64,000 bases of DNA from Halorientalis salina (lineage in GTDB: Archaea > Halobacteriota > Halobacteria > Halobacteriales > Haloarculaceae). The notes below the pieces were generated by a model. It saw only the letters and a list, made by a program, of their open reading frames with translations. It did no database searches and was not told the origin of the DNA. The first letter of the stretch is position 1. Each line of letters opens with the position of its first letter. Below are positions 1 to 7,198 of the stretch, piece by piece. The DNA is taken from contig NZ_SOSC01000002.1 in NCBI RefSeq assembly GCF_005049285.1, positions 124,001 to 188,000 on the forward strand, written 5' to 3'. The translations under genes were made by a program, and so were the position numbers.

Positions 1-23
1 CTGCGGGCCGCCAATCCCGGGTC

Positions 24-722
24 ATGCGCGTCGCGCTGGTCACCGTGGGGGACGAGTTACTTGCAGGGGAGACAGTCAACACGAACGCGTCCTGGCTGGG
101 GAAGCGGCTCTCCGAACAGGGTGCGACCGTCGAGCGGGTGTCGGTCGTCCCCGACCGGCTCGCCGACATCGCCCGCGTGGTCAACGAGTACCACGCGGAG
201 TACGACGCCGTCGTGGTCACCGGCGGACTCGGGCCGACACACGACGACATCACGATGGACGGCGTCGCCGCCGCCTTCGGTCGCGAGGTCGTCCAGAGCG
301 AGGAGGCGCTGGCCTGGATCGAGGAACACGGCGGCTACACCCGCGAGGACCTCGCGGAAGGCACCGCCGACATCCCCGCCGGCGCGCGGATGCTCCCGAA
401 CCGTGCTGGGGTCGCGCCCGGCTGTGTCATCGGCTCCGTCTACGTCCTGCCGGGCGTCCCCGACGAGATGAAGGCCATGTTCGAGGACGTCGCCGACGAG
501 TTCGAGGGAGCGCGTCGCTACGTCGAAACAGTCGAAGCGGACGAACCCGAGAGCGCGATGTTGGACCGGATTCGCGAGGTCCGTGAACGATTCGACGTGA
601 AGGTCGGCAGCTATCCCGGCGACCCTGTTCGAATCAGGTTCGAGAGCACCGACGAGAACGCGGTCGAGTCGGCGGCCGCGTGGCTCCGCGATCGCGTCGA
701 AGCGCCGGACCGGACGGAGTAG
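24..722 (+). CDS. CinA-like molybdopterin-binding domain protein
   Basis: This 232-residue protein is a MoCF_biosynth (MoaB/MogA-like) domain of the competence/damage-inducible CinA type. The N-terminus carries the family motif VGDELLAGETVNTN, and the nucleotide/pterin loop reads TGGLGPTHDD near residue 67. The PGVP motif near residue 147 is also typical. It lacks the C-terminal nicotinamide-nucleotide amidohydrolase domain of long bacterial CinA, as is usual in archaea. The biochemical role of the stand-alone domain is not established; pyrophosphatase activity on nucleotide cofactors is known for relatives. The ATG follows the window edge by 23 bases, so upstream context is unseen. Confidence 0.88.
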   Translation: MRVALVTVGDELLAGETVNTNASWLGKRLSEQGATVERVSVVPDRLADIARVVNEYHAEYDAVVVTGGLGPTHDDITMDGVAAAFGREVVQSEEALAWIEEHGGYTREDLAEGTADIPAGARMLPNRAGVAPGCVIGSVYVLPGVPDEMKAMFEDVADEFEGARRYVETVEADEPESAMLDRIREVRERFDVKVGSYPGDPVRIRFESTDENAVESAAAWLRDRVEAPDRTE

Positions 723-727
723 CGCGG

Positions 728-862
728 TCAGCGGTAAAAGTACGCCCACCACGCCGCGACCAGCACCAGGCTGACGAGCCCGACCGCAGCCCCGGCGCTG
801 TTGATGACGGCTTCCTGCACACCCGGCTCGGTCGCGTTTTGCGCTGCGAGTACGAGATTCAT
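728..862 (-). CDS. small single-span membrane protein
   Basis: This 44-residue reading frame runs from an ATG at 862 to TGA at 728. A polar N-terminal half containing an NAT sequon is followed by one hydrophobic span of about 22 residues (AAVGLVSLVLVAAWWAYFY) and a terminal Arg. It fills the gap between the cinA-like gene and the NAD-kinase-like gene, is convergent with the former and has haloarchaeal codon use. I do not recognise a family. Small proteins like this sit between many haloarchaeal genes; expression is not shown by sequence alone. Confidence 0.55.
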   Translation of the reverse strand: MNLVLAAQNATEPGVQEAVINSAGAAVGLVSLVLVAAWWAYFYR

Positions 863-986
863 AACCGGCCGTTCCGACCCCGCGGTCTTAAGAATCCCGG
901 AGTGTCGCCGCCGGATCTCGACGAGCGGAAGGCGATACCGGGTCAGCCCGGACGCCTTTTCACGATGCCGCCAGTACGCATCGCTA

Positions 987-2054
987 ATGCGTCGTATCGG
1001 CGTCGTCGTGAATCCGATCGCCGGGATGGGCGGCCGCGTGGGACTGAAGGGAACCGACGGGAAAGTCGCGGAGGCCCGCGAAAAGGGCGCTGAGCCCCGG
1101 GCACCCGACCGCGCTCGCGAGGCCCTCGAACGCCTCCACGAACTCGGCCCCGAGACCGAACTCCTGACCTACGGCGGGCGGATGGGTGCCGAGCCGGCCC
1201 GCGAAGCCGGGTTCGATCCGACGGTCGTCGGCCGACCGAGCGGCGAGGAGACGACGGCCGAAGACACCAGAGCGGCGGTCCGTGCCCTCCTGGCCGAGGA
1301 CGTGGACCTGGTCCTGTTCGTCGGCGGCGACGGGACCGCCGTCGACGTGACAGAGACGCTCGACGAACTCGGCGACGAGACGCCGATCCTTGGCGTACCG
1401 GCCGGCGTGAAGGTCTACTCGGAGGTGTTCGGCGTCACGCCCCGGGCGGCGGGCCAGATCGCAGCGACCTTCTCGGAGACCGAGCGGGCGGAGGTCAACG
1501 ACATCGACGAGGACCAGTACCGCGAGGGCGAGGTCCACACGGAACTGCGCGGCGTCGTCAGCGTGCCGGCCGCCGAACAGCGCCAGGCCAGCAAACAGCT
1601 CGGTGGCGGCACCGTCGAGAGCCTCGCCGAGGGCGTGGCCAGGGAAACCGAACCCGGCGTGACTTACGTACTCGGTCCGGGCAGCACCGTCGGCGCTGTC
1701 GAGGAAGCGCTCGGGTTCGAGGGGTCACCGCTCGGCGTCGACGTCTGGCGCGACGGGACGGTCCTCGTCGAGGACGGCGGCGAGCAGGAGATCCTGAACG
1801 CGCTGGGCGAGGAGAACGTCATCGTCGTCTCTCCCATCGGCGGCCAGGGGTTCGTCTTCGGTCGCGGGAACCAGCAACTCTCTCCGGAAGTGATCCGGCA
1901 GTGTGACCTGGAAGTGGTCGCATCGAAGCGGAAACTTGACGAAATCGGCGTACTACGGGTCGATACCGGAGATCCGGAACTGGACGAGCAGCTCCGCGGC
2001 TGGCTCCAGGTGCGGGTGGGGCGCTTCGAGCGACGCCTCATGGAAGTGGTTTAG
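987..2054 (+). CDS. ATP-NAD kinase family protein (COG3199)
   Basis: This is a 355-residue protein of the NAD-kinase superfamily, COG3199 branch. The N-terminus reads IGVVVNPIAGMGGRVGLKGT, and the NAD-kinase GGDGT signature occurs near residue 113 in LFVGGDGTAVD. The C-terminal half has the glycine-rich GPGSTVGAVEEALG and PIGGQGFVFGRGN segments typical of this branch. The family is predicted to phosphorylate NAD or a related diphosphate substrate; the exact substrate is uncertain. I chose the ATG at 987 because the homologous MRRIGVVVNP start lies there; an in-frame upstream ATG at 801 would add unrelated sequence overlapping the small gene on the other strand. A second NAD-kinase relative lies at 18344. 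Confidence 0.85.
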   Translation: MRRIGVVVNPIAGMGGRVGLKGTDGKVAEAREKGAEPRAPDRAREALERLHELGPETELLTYGGRMGAEPAREAGFDPTVVGRPSGEETTAEDTRAAVRALLAEDVDLVLFVGGDGTAVDVTETLDELGDETPILGVPAGVKVYSEVFGVTPRAAGQIAATFSETERAEVNDIDEDQYREGEVHTELRGVVSVPAAEQRQASKQLGGGTVESLAEGVARETEPGVTYVLGPGSTVGAVEEALGFEGSPLGVDVWRDGTVLVEDGGEQEILNALGEENVIVVSPIGGQGFVFGRGNQQLSPEVIRQCDLEVVASKRKLDEIGVLRVDTGDPELDEQLRGWLQVRVGRFERRLMEVV

Positions 2055-2158
2055 GAACACACCGATACGGCGGACCTTCACGAAGAGATATTACATTTCG
2101 GCCAGTCATAAGTGGTGTATAGACAAAATTAAGGTGGCCGACGACTGACAAAGGGCAT

Positions 2159-3193
2159 ATGGAAACCCGTAAGGTGCAACGGCTCGGTCCCTCGACCCTC
2201 GCGATGACGCTCCCGGCCGAATGGGCCCAGGAGCACCACGTCGAGAAGGGGGACGAGGTATCGCTCCGAATCGGTGGCAAAGGGACGCTGACGGTGATGC
2301 CCGAGTCCGTCCAGAGCGAGGAGTCGGAAGCGATCATCTACGCCGAAGACCTCGATGCGGACGCGGTCGAGCGCGCGATCGTGGCCCAGTACGTGCTGGG
2401 CCGACGGATCATCCACGTCGAGGCCGGCGAAGACGGCACGCTGATGAGCGAACACATCAATGCCGTCTACAACGCCGAAACCCAGCTCATGGGCCTGGGC
2501 GTCATCGAAGAGACGCCCGAGCGCATCGCCATCCGGTGTTCGGTCGACCCCGAGGACTTCACGCTCGACAACCTCCTCGAGCGACTCGAATCGACCGGTT
2601 CGACGATGCGCAACGAGGCGGTCAAGGCGCTCGCACACGGGAACCCCGACCTGGCCCAGCGCGCGCTGAACAGGGAGCGCCAGGCCAACAAGATATTCGT
2701 CCTCCTCCTGCGCCTGATCTTCACCGCCTACCAGAACCCGAACCTCGCCCGTGCGGTGGGACTGGACAACGGCTTCCCGCTCATCGGCTACCGCTCGATC
2801 GCGAAGAACCTCGAACTCACGGCCGACAACGCCGAGGACATCGCGGAGATCGTCCTAGAGACCGAGGGGCACACGCTGAACGTCGAGTCGTCGACGATGC
2901 GACGCATCCGCGAGTTCACCGACCAGGTCAACGAGATCACGGAGAAGGGCGTCACCGCGGCCGTCGAGCGCGATTACGACACCGCGATCGAAGTGCGGAA
3001 ACAGTACGCCGACATCGGCAACCGCGAGCAGGAGATCCTCTCGGACCTCCCGGAGATGGACAACCAGGACCTGCTCCGCGTCCGCGAGGTGCTGGTGAGT
3101 CTCCAGCAGACCGCCCAGTACGCGGTTCGGAACGCGGAGATCGCGACGAACCTGGCGCTCAACGAGGAGTCGGCCCACACGAAGATCCAGTAG
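2159..3193 (+). CDS. AbrB-PhoU phosphate uptake regulator
   Basis: This is a 344-residue transcription or uptake regulator. Residues 1-50 form an AbrB/SpoVT-like swapped-hairpin DNA-binding domain (RKVQRLGPSTLAMTLPAEWA). The rest is two PhoU-type helical repeats, with family-like segments NRERQANKIFVLLLRLI near residue 170 and a long C-terminal helical bundle. Haloarchaeal PhoU proteins of this architecture are thought to control phosphate transport genes; no pst genes are in this window. An AT-rich stretch upstream (about 2085-2145) contains likely promoter elements. It is the last gene of the plus-strand group, and the next gene is convergent. Confidence 0.86.
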   Translation: METRKVQRLGPSTLAMTLPAEWAQEHHVEKGDEVSLRIGGKGTLTVMPESVQSEESEAIIYAEDLDADAVERAIVAQYVLGRRIIHVEAGEDGTLMSEHINAVYNAETQLMGLGVIEETPERIAIRCSVDPEDFTLDNLLERLESTGSTMRNEAVKALAHGNPDLAQRALNRERQANKIFVLLLRLIFTAYQNPNLARAVGLDNGFPLIGYRSIAKNLELTADNAEDIAEIVLETEGHTLNVESSTMRRIREFTDQVNEITEKGVTAAVERDYDTAIEVRKQYADIGNREQEILSDLPEMDNQDLLRVREVLVSLQQTAQYAVRNAEIATNLALNEESAHTKIQ

Positions 3194-3215
3194 CCGGCTG
3201 GGACCTCGAGGGTCG

Positions 3216-3608
3216 TTACTCGACCGTTGTATCGTCGTTCGCGGCTGTTTTGCGGCCCGTCAGCGGGTTTCTCGTGGTGATCGCACAGTCGAACGCGGGG
3301 TGTTCCGCGAAGTGTCGCACCAGCATGTGCCGACGCGAGCCGGTGATCCCCGTCCGGCCGACCTCCTCGGCAGTGAACTCCGCCGGCAGGCGCTCGAACA
3401 GGCGCCGCAGGTTCCCGAACTCTTCGAACACCTTCGTGTTGCCCGCCGAATCGGCACCCCGGCGGGAGACGACGTACGTCCCGTCCTCGCGGTGTGTCCC
3501 GGTCGTGTGCAGGAACTCCCGTTCCCGGGTCATCGCGTCCCCGATCGCGTCCTGTAGCTGCTCGGCCTGTTCCCTGGACAGGGCGTGAGTCTGGCCGCCG
3601 ACGGTCAC
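3216..3608 (-). CDS. conserved haloarchaeal protein, function unknown
   Basis: This predicted 130-residue soluble protein has the segment THALSREQAEQLQDAIGDA near the N-terminus and ends in an acidic tail. I recall similar haloarchaeal proteins (possibly DUF7528), but no function is known to me. The only conventional start in the frame is GTG at 3608. The frame stays open up to a stop at 3690-3692, and that extension also reads like protein (for example FFDGDEEPDGGIAV), although without ATG, GTG or TTG. The true start is therefore uncertain. It converges on the phoU-like gene with 22 bases between stops. Confidence 0.6.
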   Translation of the reverse strand: MTVGGQTHALSREQAEQLQDAIGDAMTREREFLHTTGTHREDGTYVVSRRGADSAGNTKVFEEFGNLRRLFERLPAEFTAEEVGRTGITGSRRHMLVRHFAEHPAFDCAITTRNPLTGRKTAANDDTTVE

Positions 3609-3803
3609 CCGTATCGATTCTCCCTCTCTCCGTACTGCGATCCCCCCATCGGGCTCTTCATCACCGTCGAAGAACTCGATCAGGAGCGGTTACACTCCGT
3701 GTCATGCAGTCGCATGTTCCCACGGCATCGAATAAAGCCCTGCTGTGGGCGTGACCTGGGTCTTTATAAAGGATCGCCGACCGGTCGACGGATCGGCAGG
3801 GGA

Positions 3804-4970
3804 TCAGCCGAGGAGTCCGCCGTCGTCCTCGGTGGTCGTTTCGTCCGACCGGGTGGCCGTCTCGGGCTGTGTGTCGGTGGTCGAATCCGTCGTCTCCCCA
3901 GTGGGCGTGGCGGCGTCTTCGTCCTCGTCGGTACTGTCGGGCATGGGCATCGAACCGTCGTCGCCGGCTTCGTCGGTACCGTTGGCGGCCGATCCGTTCT
4001 TCGTCCCGAAGATGTCGGTTTCGATGGTCCGCTCGTAGTCGACGGCCTCCAGCGGAATCCGGAACTCGCCGACGCCAGCCAGGTCGGATTGCGGGTCGAC
4101 GACCAGATAGAAGTCGATTTCGACGTCCGTGACCTGGTTCCGTTCGAGGTGACTCACCCACCACTCGTCCAGGTTCTCGTTCTGCATGGCCGTCCGCGTT
4201 CGGATCCGCTCGGTCTGGCCGGGCAGCACCGTCGCCACGTCCTCGGAACTCCCCTGGCCGACGGTCACGTCGTTCATCGTGATGGTGTAGCCGACCTCAC
4301 TGACGGCGTAGGGCCACGGTTTGGGGTTGTACACGTCGAAGGACATCTCGATGGGCGTCTCTTCCTCGGAGAGTCCCTCGGTGTCCCACTGGGCGCTCGT
4401 CTCGTTGACGTACAGGACCGGGTCGTCGACGAGCGGCCGGTTGGCGTCGATCGGCCGCGTCTCCTCGGAGTTGAACTGGCTGATGATGTCGGTCTCGACC
4501 CGTTCTTTCTGAGGCAGCGCGACTTCGCGTCCGCCCAGCGTCGAGGACGTGACGCGGGCGTCGATCACGACCTGCGTCTGCTCGTCGTTCGCGATGTGCG
4601 AGCGCCACCAGGCCGGAATCCGGTCGTTTCGCATGGACGTCGTAAAGGAGAGCGTCGAGTTACCGCGCCCGACCCGCACGCCCTCCTTCTGGCCGCTGGC
4701 CATCGTGACGTCGTTCATCAGTACCGTGTAGTTGACGGTGGTTCCGGCGAGCGAGACGCCGACGGGGTTGGGGTTGGAGACCACCAGGTCGGTCTGGATC
4801 GTCGTCGTCGACTCGTTGACCGGCCCGAAACTGTTCTGGACCGAGGCCACCTCCGGGACGCCCAGCAGTCCGAGCAAGAAGGCGAGCGCGATCAGTACCA
4901 CGACCCCCAAGAGAGCGGTCGAGACGACGCGTACCGTACTGCCGAGAAACGTCTCCGTAAGCCGAGACAT
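3804..4970 (-). CDS. LEA14-like protein with two WHy domains
   Basis: This is a 388-residue membrane-anchored extracellular protein. A hydrophobic segment near residues 14-40 forms an N-terminal anchor. Two homologous LEA14/WHy (water stress and hypersensitive response) repeats follow, at about 45-165 and 180-305. Each has a VSNPNP or VYNPKPWP motif, an MNDVT strand and a WWRSHI or WWVSHL segment. The C-terminal 70 residues are an acidic, Thr-rich, low-complexity tail ending in GGLLG. WHy domains are associated with desiccation and stress tolerance. The ATG at 4970 is preceded on its strand by an ATATTTACC box at a leaderless-type distance. Confidence 0.82.
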   Translation of the reverse strand: MSRLTETFLGSTVRVVSTALLGVVVLIALAFLLGLLGVPEVASVQNSFGPVNESTTTIQTDLVVSNPNPVGVSLAGTTVNYTVLMNDVTMASGQKEGVRVGRGNSTLSFTTSMRNDRIPAWWRSHIANDEQTQVVIDARVTSSTLGGREVALPQKERVETDIISQFNSEETRPIDANRPLVDDPVLYVNETSAQWDTEGLSEEETPIEMSFDVYNPKPWPYAVSEVGYTITMNDVTVGQGSSEDVATVLPGQTERIRTRTAMQNENLDEWWVSHLERNQVTDVEIDFYLVVDPQSDLAGVGEFRIPLEAVDYERTIETDIFGTKNGSAANGTDEAGDDGSMPMPDSTDEDEDAATPTGETTDSTTDTQPETATRSDETTTEDDGGLLG

Positions 4971-5031
4971 ACGTGTGCCGGTACCCTATCCGGGTCGGTA
5001 AATATGTCTTCTGGCAGCGGCTTCGGGCCTG

Positions 5032-5113
5032 ATACGGACTGCTGTAAGTCATTTCCACATCGACCGCCCGACATCGGGCGGTCGTCGCGGTACACAGTTA
5101 CAGCAAACCGTAT
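5032..5113. repeat. nested inverted-repeat element
   Basis: Outer arms ATACGGACTGCTGTAA (5032-5047) and TTACAGCAAACCGTAT (5098-5113) pair at 14 of 16 positions. Inside is a perfect 11-bp stem, CGACCGCCCGA/TCGGGCGGTCG, at 5061-5084 with a two-base loop. The 82-bp unit sits between divergent genes. It may be a miniature dispersed element or a strongly structured regulatory site. No coding frame occupies it. Confidence 0.6.
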
Positions 5114-5181
5114 GAGCGACTGCCGGTCGAACCCACGAGAACTCCGTATGAACTAAGTGCGCGCTAGCGGAACGGGCGGTA

Positions 5182-5367
5182 ATGGCAGAAACAGGACTGC
5201 AGACGGACAAGTCGCTGGGCCTCGGACTCGTCTTCGGCACGATCGCCGTCGTCGGGGCCGTCGTCATGTACGTCGCGTCGGCGGACCAGCTTACCGCCGG
5301 TTGGGGCTTCGCACTCGCGGTTATCGCCGGCTCGATAGCCATCGCAGCCATCCACCTCTTCTCGTAG
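5182..5367 (+). CDS. small two-span membrane protein
   Basis: This 61-residue protein is largely hydrophobic. Two membrane segments (about residues 13-33 and 40-60) are separated by a short SADQLTAG loop, with a polar N-terminus of a dozen residues. I recall a haloarchaeal small-protein family of this form (DUF7525-like), but its function is unknown. The ATG at 5182 is the only good start and is followed by a clean frame to the stop at 5367. Confidence 0.7.
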   Translation: MAETGLQTDKSLGLGLVFGTIAVVGAVVMYVASADQLTAGWGFALAVIAGSIAIAAIHLFS

Positions 5368-5417
5368 GACTAACCTTCCGAAGCCGGTGGCGATGCGACA
5401 CTTACCGGAAACGAACC

Positions 5418-5426
5418 GTTAAAAGT
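5418..5426 (+). promoter_or_regulatory. TATA-like box for the 5447 gene
   Basis: GTTAAAAGT lies about 25 bases before the ATG at 5447. This is the spacing expected for a leaderless haloarchaeal transcript. Confidence 0.5.
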
Positions 5427-5446
5427 CAGCACCGCCTACGTTCGGT

Positions 5447-5671
5447 ATGGCCGATTACAGTGAGGAGGAACGGCGGATTCTAGAGCACCTCCGCGACCAG
5501 GTCGCCGGAGGTGAGTCGTACGTCCGAGCCAAAAACATCGCCGAGAGCATCGGACTCTCCGCGAAGCAGGTGGGAGCACGCCTGCCGCGACTGGCCGAGA
5601 AATCCGACGAGGTCGACATCGAGAAGTGGGGACGTGCGCGGTCGACCACCTGGCGGGTCACCAGAGCCTGA
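5447..5671 (+). CDS. small winged-helix-like protein (DUF7123-type)
   Basis: This 74-residue protein is predicted to be a compact winged helix-turn-helix. A first helix (EEERRILEHLRDQVAG) is followed by a recognition-helix region, AESIGLSAKQVGARLPRLA, and a terminal wing ending in WRVTRA. This matches a widespread haloarchaeal family I recall as DUF7123. It probably binds nucleic acid, but its targets are unknown. No ligand-binding or dimerisation domain is visible. A TATA-like box at 5418 suggests its own leaderless promoter. Confidence 0.75.
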   Translation: MADYSEEERRILEHLRDQVAGGESYVRAKNIAESIGLSAKQVGARLPRLAEKSDEVDIEKWGRARSTTWRVTRA

Positions 5672-5727
5672 TTACGGGGACCGAGCCGAGTCGCACTCTT
5701 TTTTGACGCGGGACCCGAAGGGCGTGT

Positions 5728-6156
5728 ATGACTGTCCGGGTCGAGCGATCCTTCGAGTTGCCGGCGGAGCCAGAGCAGGTATGGACTTTCATCGCCGACC
5801 CGGAGAAACGAGCGCGGCCGATCAGCGTCGTCTCCGACTTCGATAAGACCGGGGACCGAACTGCGACCTGGTATCTCAAGCTCCCGATACCGGTCGTCGA
5901 CAGGTCCATCGCCGTCGAAACCGAAGAGGTCGATTTCGACCCGCCCCACCGCGTCGAGTTCGTCGGCCGGTCGAAGGTGATGCGCGTCGTCGGCGAGCAC
6001 GAACTCGAACCCATCGACGGGGGTACCCGCCTCATCACTCGGTTCACCGTCGACGGCAAGCTCCCCGGCGTCGAGCGCTACTTCAAACGGAACATGGACG
6101 AGGAGTTGCACAACATCGAACAGGCGCTGCTGGACGACCTTGGTATCGAGGCCTGA
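5728..6156 (+). CDS. SRPBCC / CoxG-like family protein
   Basis: This 142-residue protein has an SRPBCC (START/Bet v1-like) fold. The family pattern begins VERSFELPAEPEQVWTFIAD and continues through alternating strands (VEFVGRSKVMRV, GTRLITRFTVDGKL) to a long C-terminal helix, MDEELHNIEQALLDDL. CoxG-like members bind hydrophobic ligands, and some deliver cofactors such as quinones; the ligand here is unknown. The nitrilase gene starts one base after its stop, so the two are probably co-transcribed. Confidence 0.8.
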   Translation: MTVRVERSFELPAEPEQVWTFIADPEKRARPISVVSDFDKTGDRTATWYLKLPIPVVDRSIAVETEEVDFDPPHRVEFVGRSKVMRVVGEHELEPIDGGTRLITRFTVDGKLPGVERYFKRNMDEELHNIEQALLDDLGIEA

Positions 6157-6157
6157 G

Positions 6158-6970
6158 ATGAAACTCGCACTCGCCCAGCTGGCCATCGAACGCGGCGAGG
6201 TGGCCGCGAACGTCTCGCGTGCCAAAGACGCCATCGCGGAGGGTGCGGCCCAGGGCGCGGACCTCGTCGCCCTCCCCGAAATCTTCAACGTCGGCTACTT
6301 CGCGTTCGACAGCTACGGCCGCCGTGCCGAACCGCTCGGCGGATCGACGCTCTCGGCGATCGCAACTACGGCCCGCGAACACGACGTCGCTGTGCTGGCG
6401 GGAAGCATCGTCGAGGACCTGGGGGAGACCGCCAGGGAAACCGACGCGGCGGTGCCGGCAACGGAGGGGTTGGCCAACACGAGCGTCTTCTTCGACCGCG
6501 ACGGCGAGCGCCAGGCGGTCTACCGGAAACGACATCTGTTCGGGTACGGCTCGGCCGAGCAGGAGTTGCTGGTCCCGGGCGAGTCGGTGCCGGTCGTCGA
6601 GTTCGGGGGATTCACCGTCGGGATGACGACGTGTTACGATCTGCGATTTCCCGAACAGTACCGGCGACTGGTCGACGCCGGCGTCACGCTGGCGCTGGTC
6701 CCGAGCGCGTGGCCCTATCCCCGCGTCGAGCACTGGCAAACCCTTCCGCGCACGCGGGCGATCGAGAACCAGTTCTACGTGGCGACGGTCAACGGGAGCG
6801 GGAGCTTCGACGAGGCCACGCTCCTGGGCCGGTCGACGGTGTACGACCCGTGGGGGACAGTTCTCGCGAGCGCGGACGACGACCCGACGATCGTGACGGC
6901 GACCGTCGACCCCGAGCGCGTTCGGGCGGTGCGCGACGAGTTCCCCGCGCTCGACGACCGCCGGACCTAA
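6158..6970 (+). CDS. carbon-nitrogen hydrolase (nitrilase superfamily)
   Basis: This 270-residue amidohydrolase has the catalytic triad of the nitrilase superfamily: Glu in VALPEIFNV near residue 42, Lys in YRKRHLFGYGS near 126, and Cys in TTCYDLRFPE near 158. It resembles the omega-amidase/Nit2 and deaminated-glutathione amidase branches, but the substrate cannot be assigned from sequence. I chose the ATG at 6158 because it starts MKLALAQLAI, the typical first strand; the upstream in-frame start overlaps the SRPBCC gene. Confidence 0.9.
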   Translation: MKLALAQLAIERGEVAANVSRAKDAIAEGAAQGADLVALPEIFNVGYFAFDSYGRRAEPLGGSTLSAIATTAREHDVAVLAGSIVEDLGETARETDAAVPATEGLANTSVFFDRDGERQAVYRKRHLFGYGSAEQELLVPGESVPVVEFGGFTVGMTTCYDLRFPEQYRRLVDAGVTLALVPSAWPYPRVEHWQTLPRTRAIENQFYVATVNGSGSFDEATLLGRSTVYDPWGTVLASADDDPTIVTATVDPERVRAVRDEFPALDDRRT

Positions 6971-7072
6971 CCGAATATTTATCCGCGGGGCAAACCTACA
7001 GGTCGGTGCCGGTACGACGCTTTTCACGTCAGACCGGCAACAGCAGACACCCGCCTCGCTGCTCGGCCATCG

Positions 7073-7168
7073 TTGCGACATCCGGCTGTCCGGACAGCCG
7101 ACCTGTCGCAATCCGCCTCGTCCCGTCGGCGCACCCGCCTCGGCAGGGAACGCCGGCCTGCCGAGGCG
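7073..7168. terminator. paired stem-loops between convergent genes
   Basis: Two strong inverted repeats lie in the 228-base gap between the convergent nitrilase and aldehyde dehydrogenase genes. The first has a perfect 18-bp palindrome, CGGCTGTCCGGACAGCCG (7083-7100), inside outer arms TTGCGACA/TGTCGCAA (7073-7080 and 7104-7111). The second is the 12-bp perfect stem CGCCTCGGCAGG/CCTGCCGAGGCG (7136-7147 and 7157-7168). A transcription-terminating or mRNA-end role is inferred from position; there is no long T run. Confidence 0.5.
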
Positions 7169-7198
7169 TCCATCTCTACTTCCAGTCCACCGAGGGAC

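Noticed and set aside
57-752. Long minus-strand frame opposite the CinA-like gene
   Set aside because: It is the mirror of a clear MoCF-domain gene; high-GC genomes give long antisense frames, and its residues show no protein family.
2221-3588. 455-residue frame overlapping the phoU-like gene
   Set aside because: Arg/Pro/Gly-rich composition typical of a shifted frame within a real gene; it overlaps the AbrB-PhoU protein entirely.
3585-5156. 523-residue plus-strand frame over the LEA14-like gene
   Set aside because: Antisense of a recognisable two-domain protein with signal anchor; no motifs in the frame itself.
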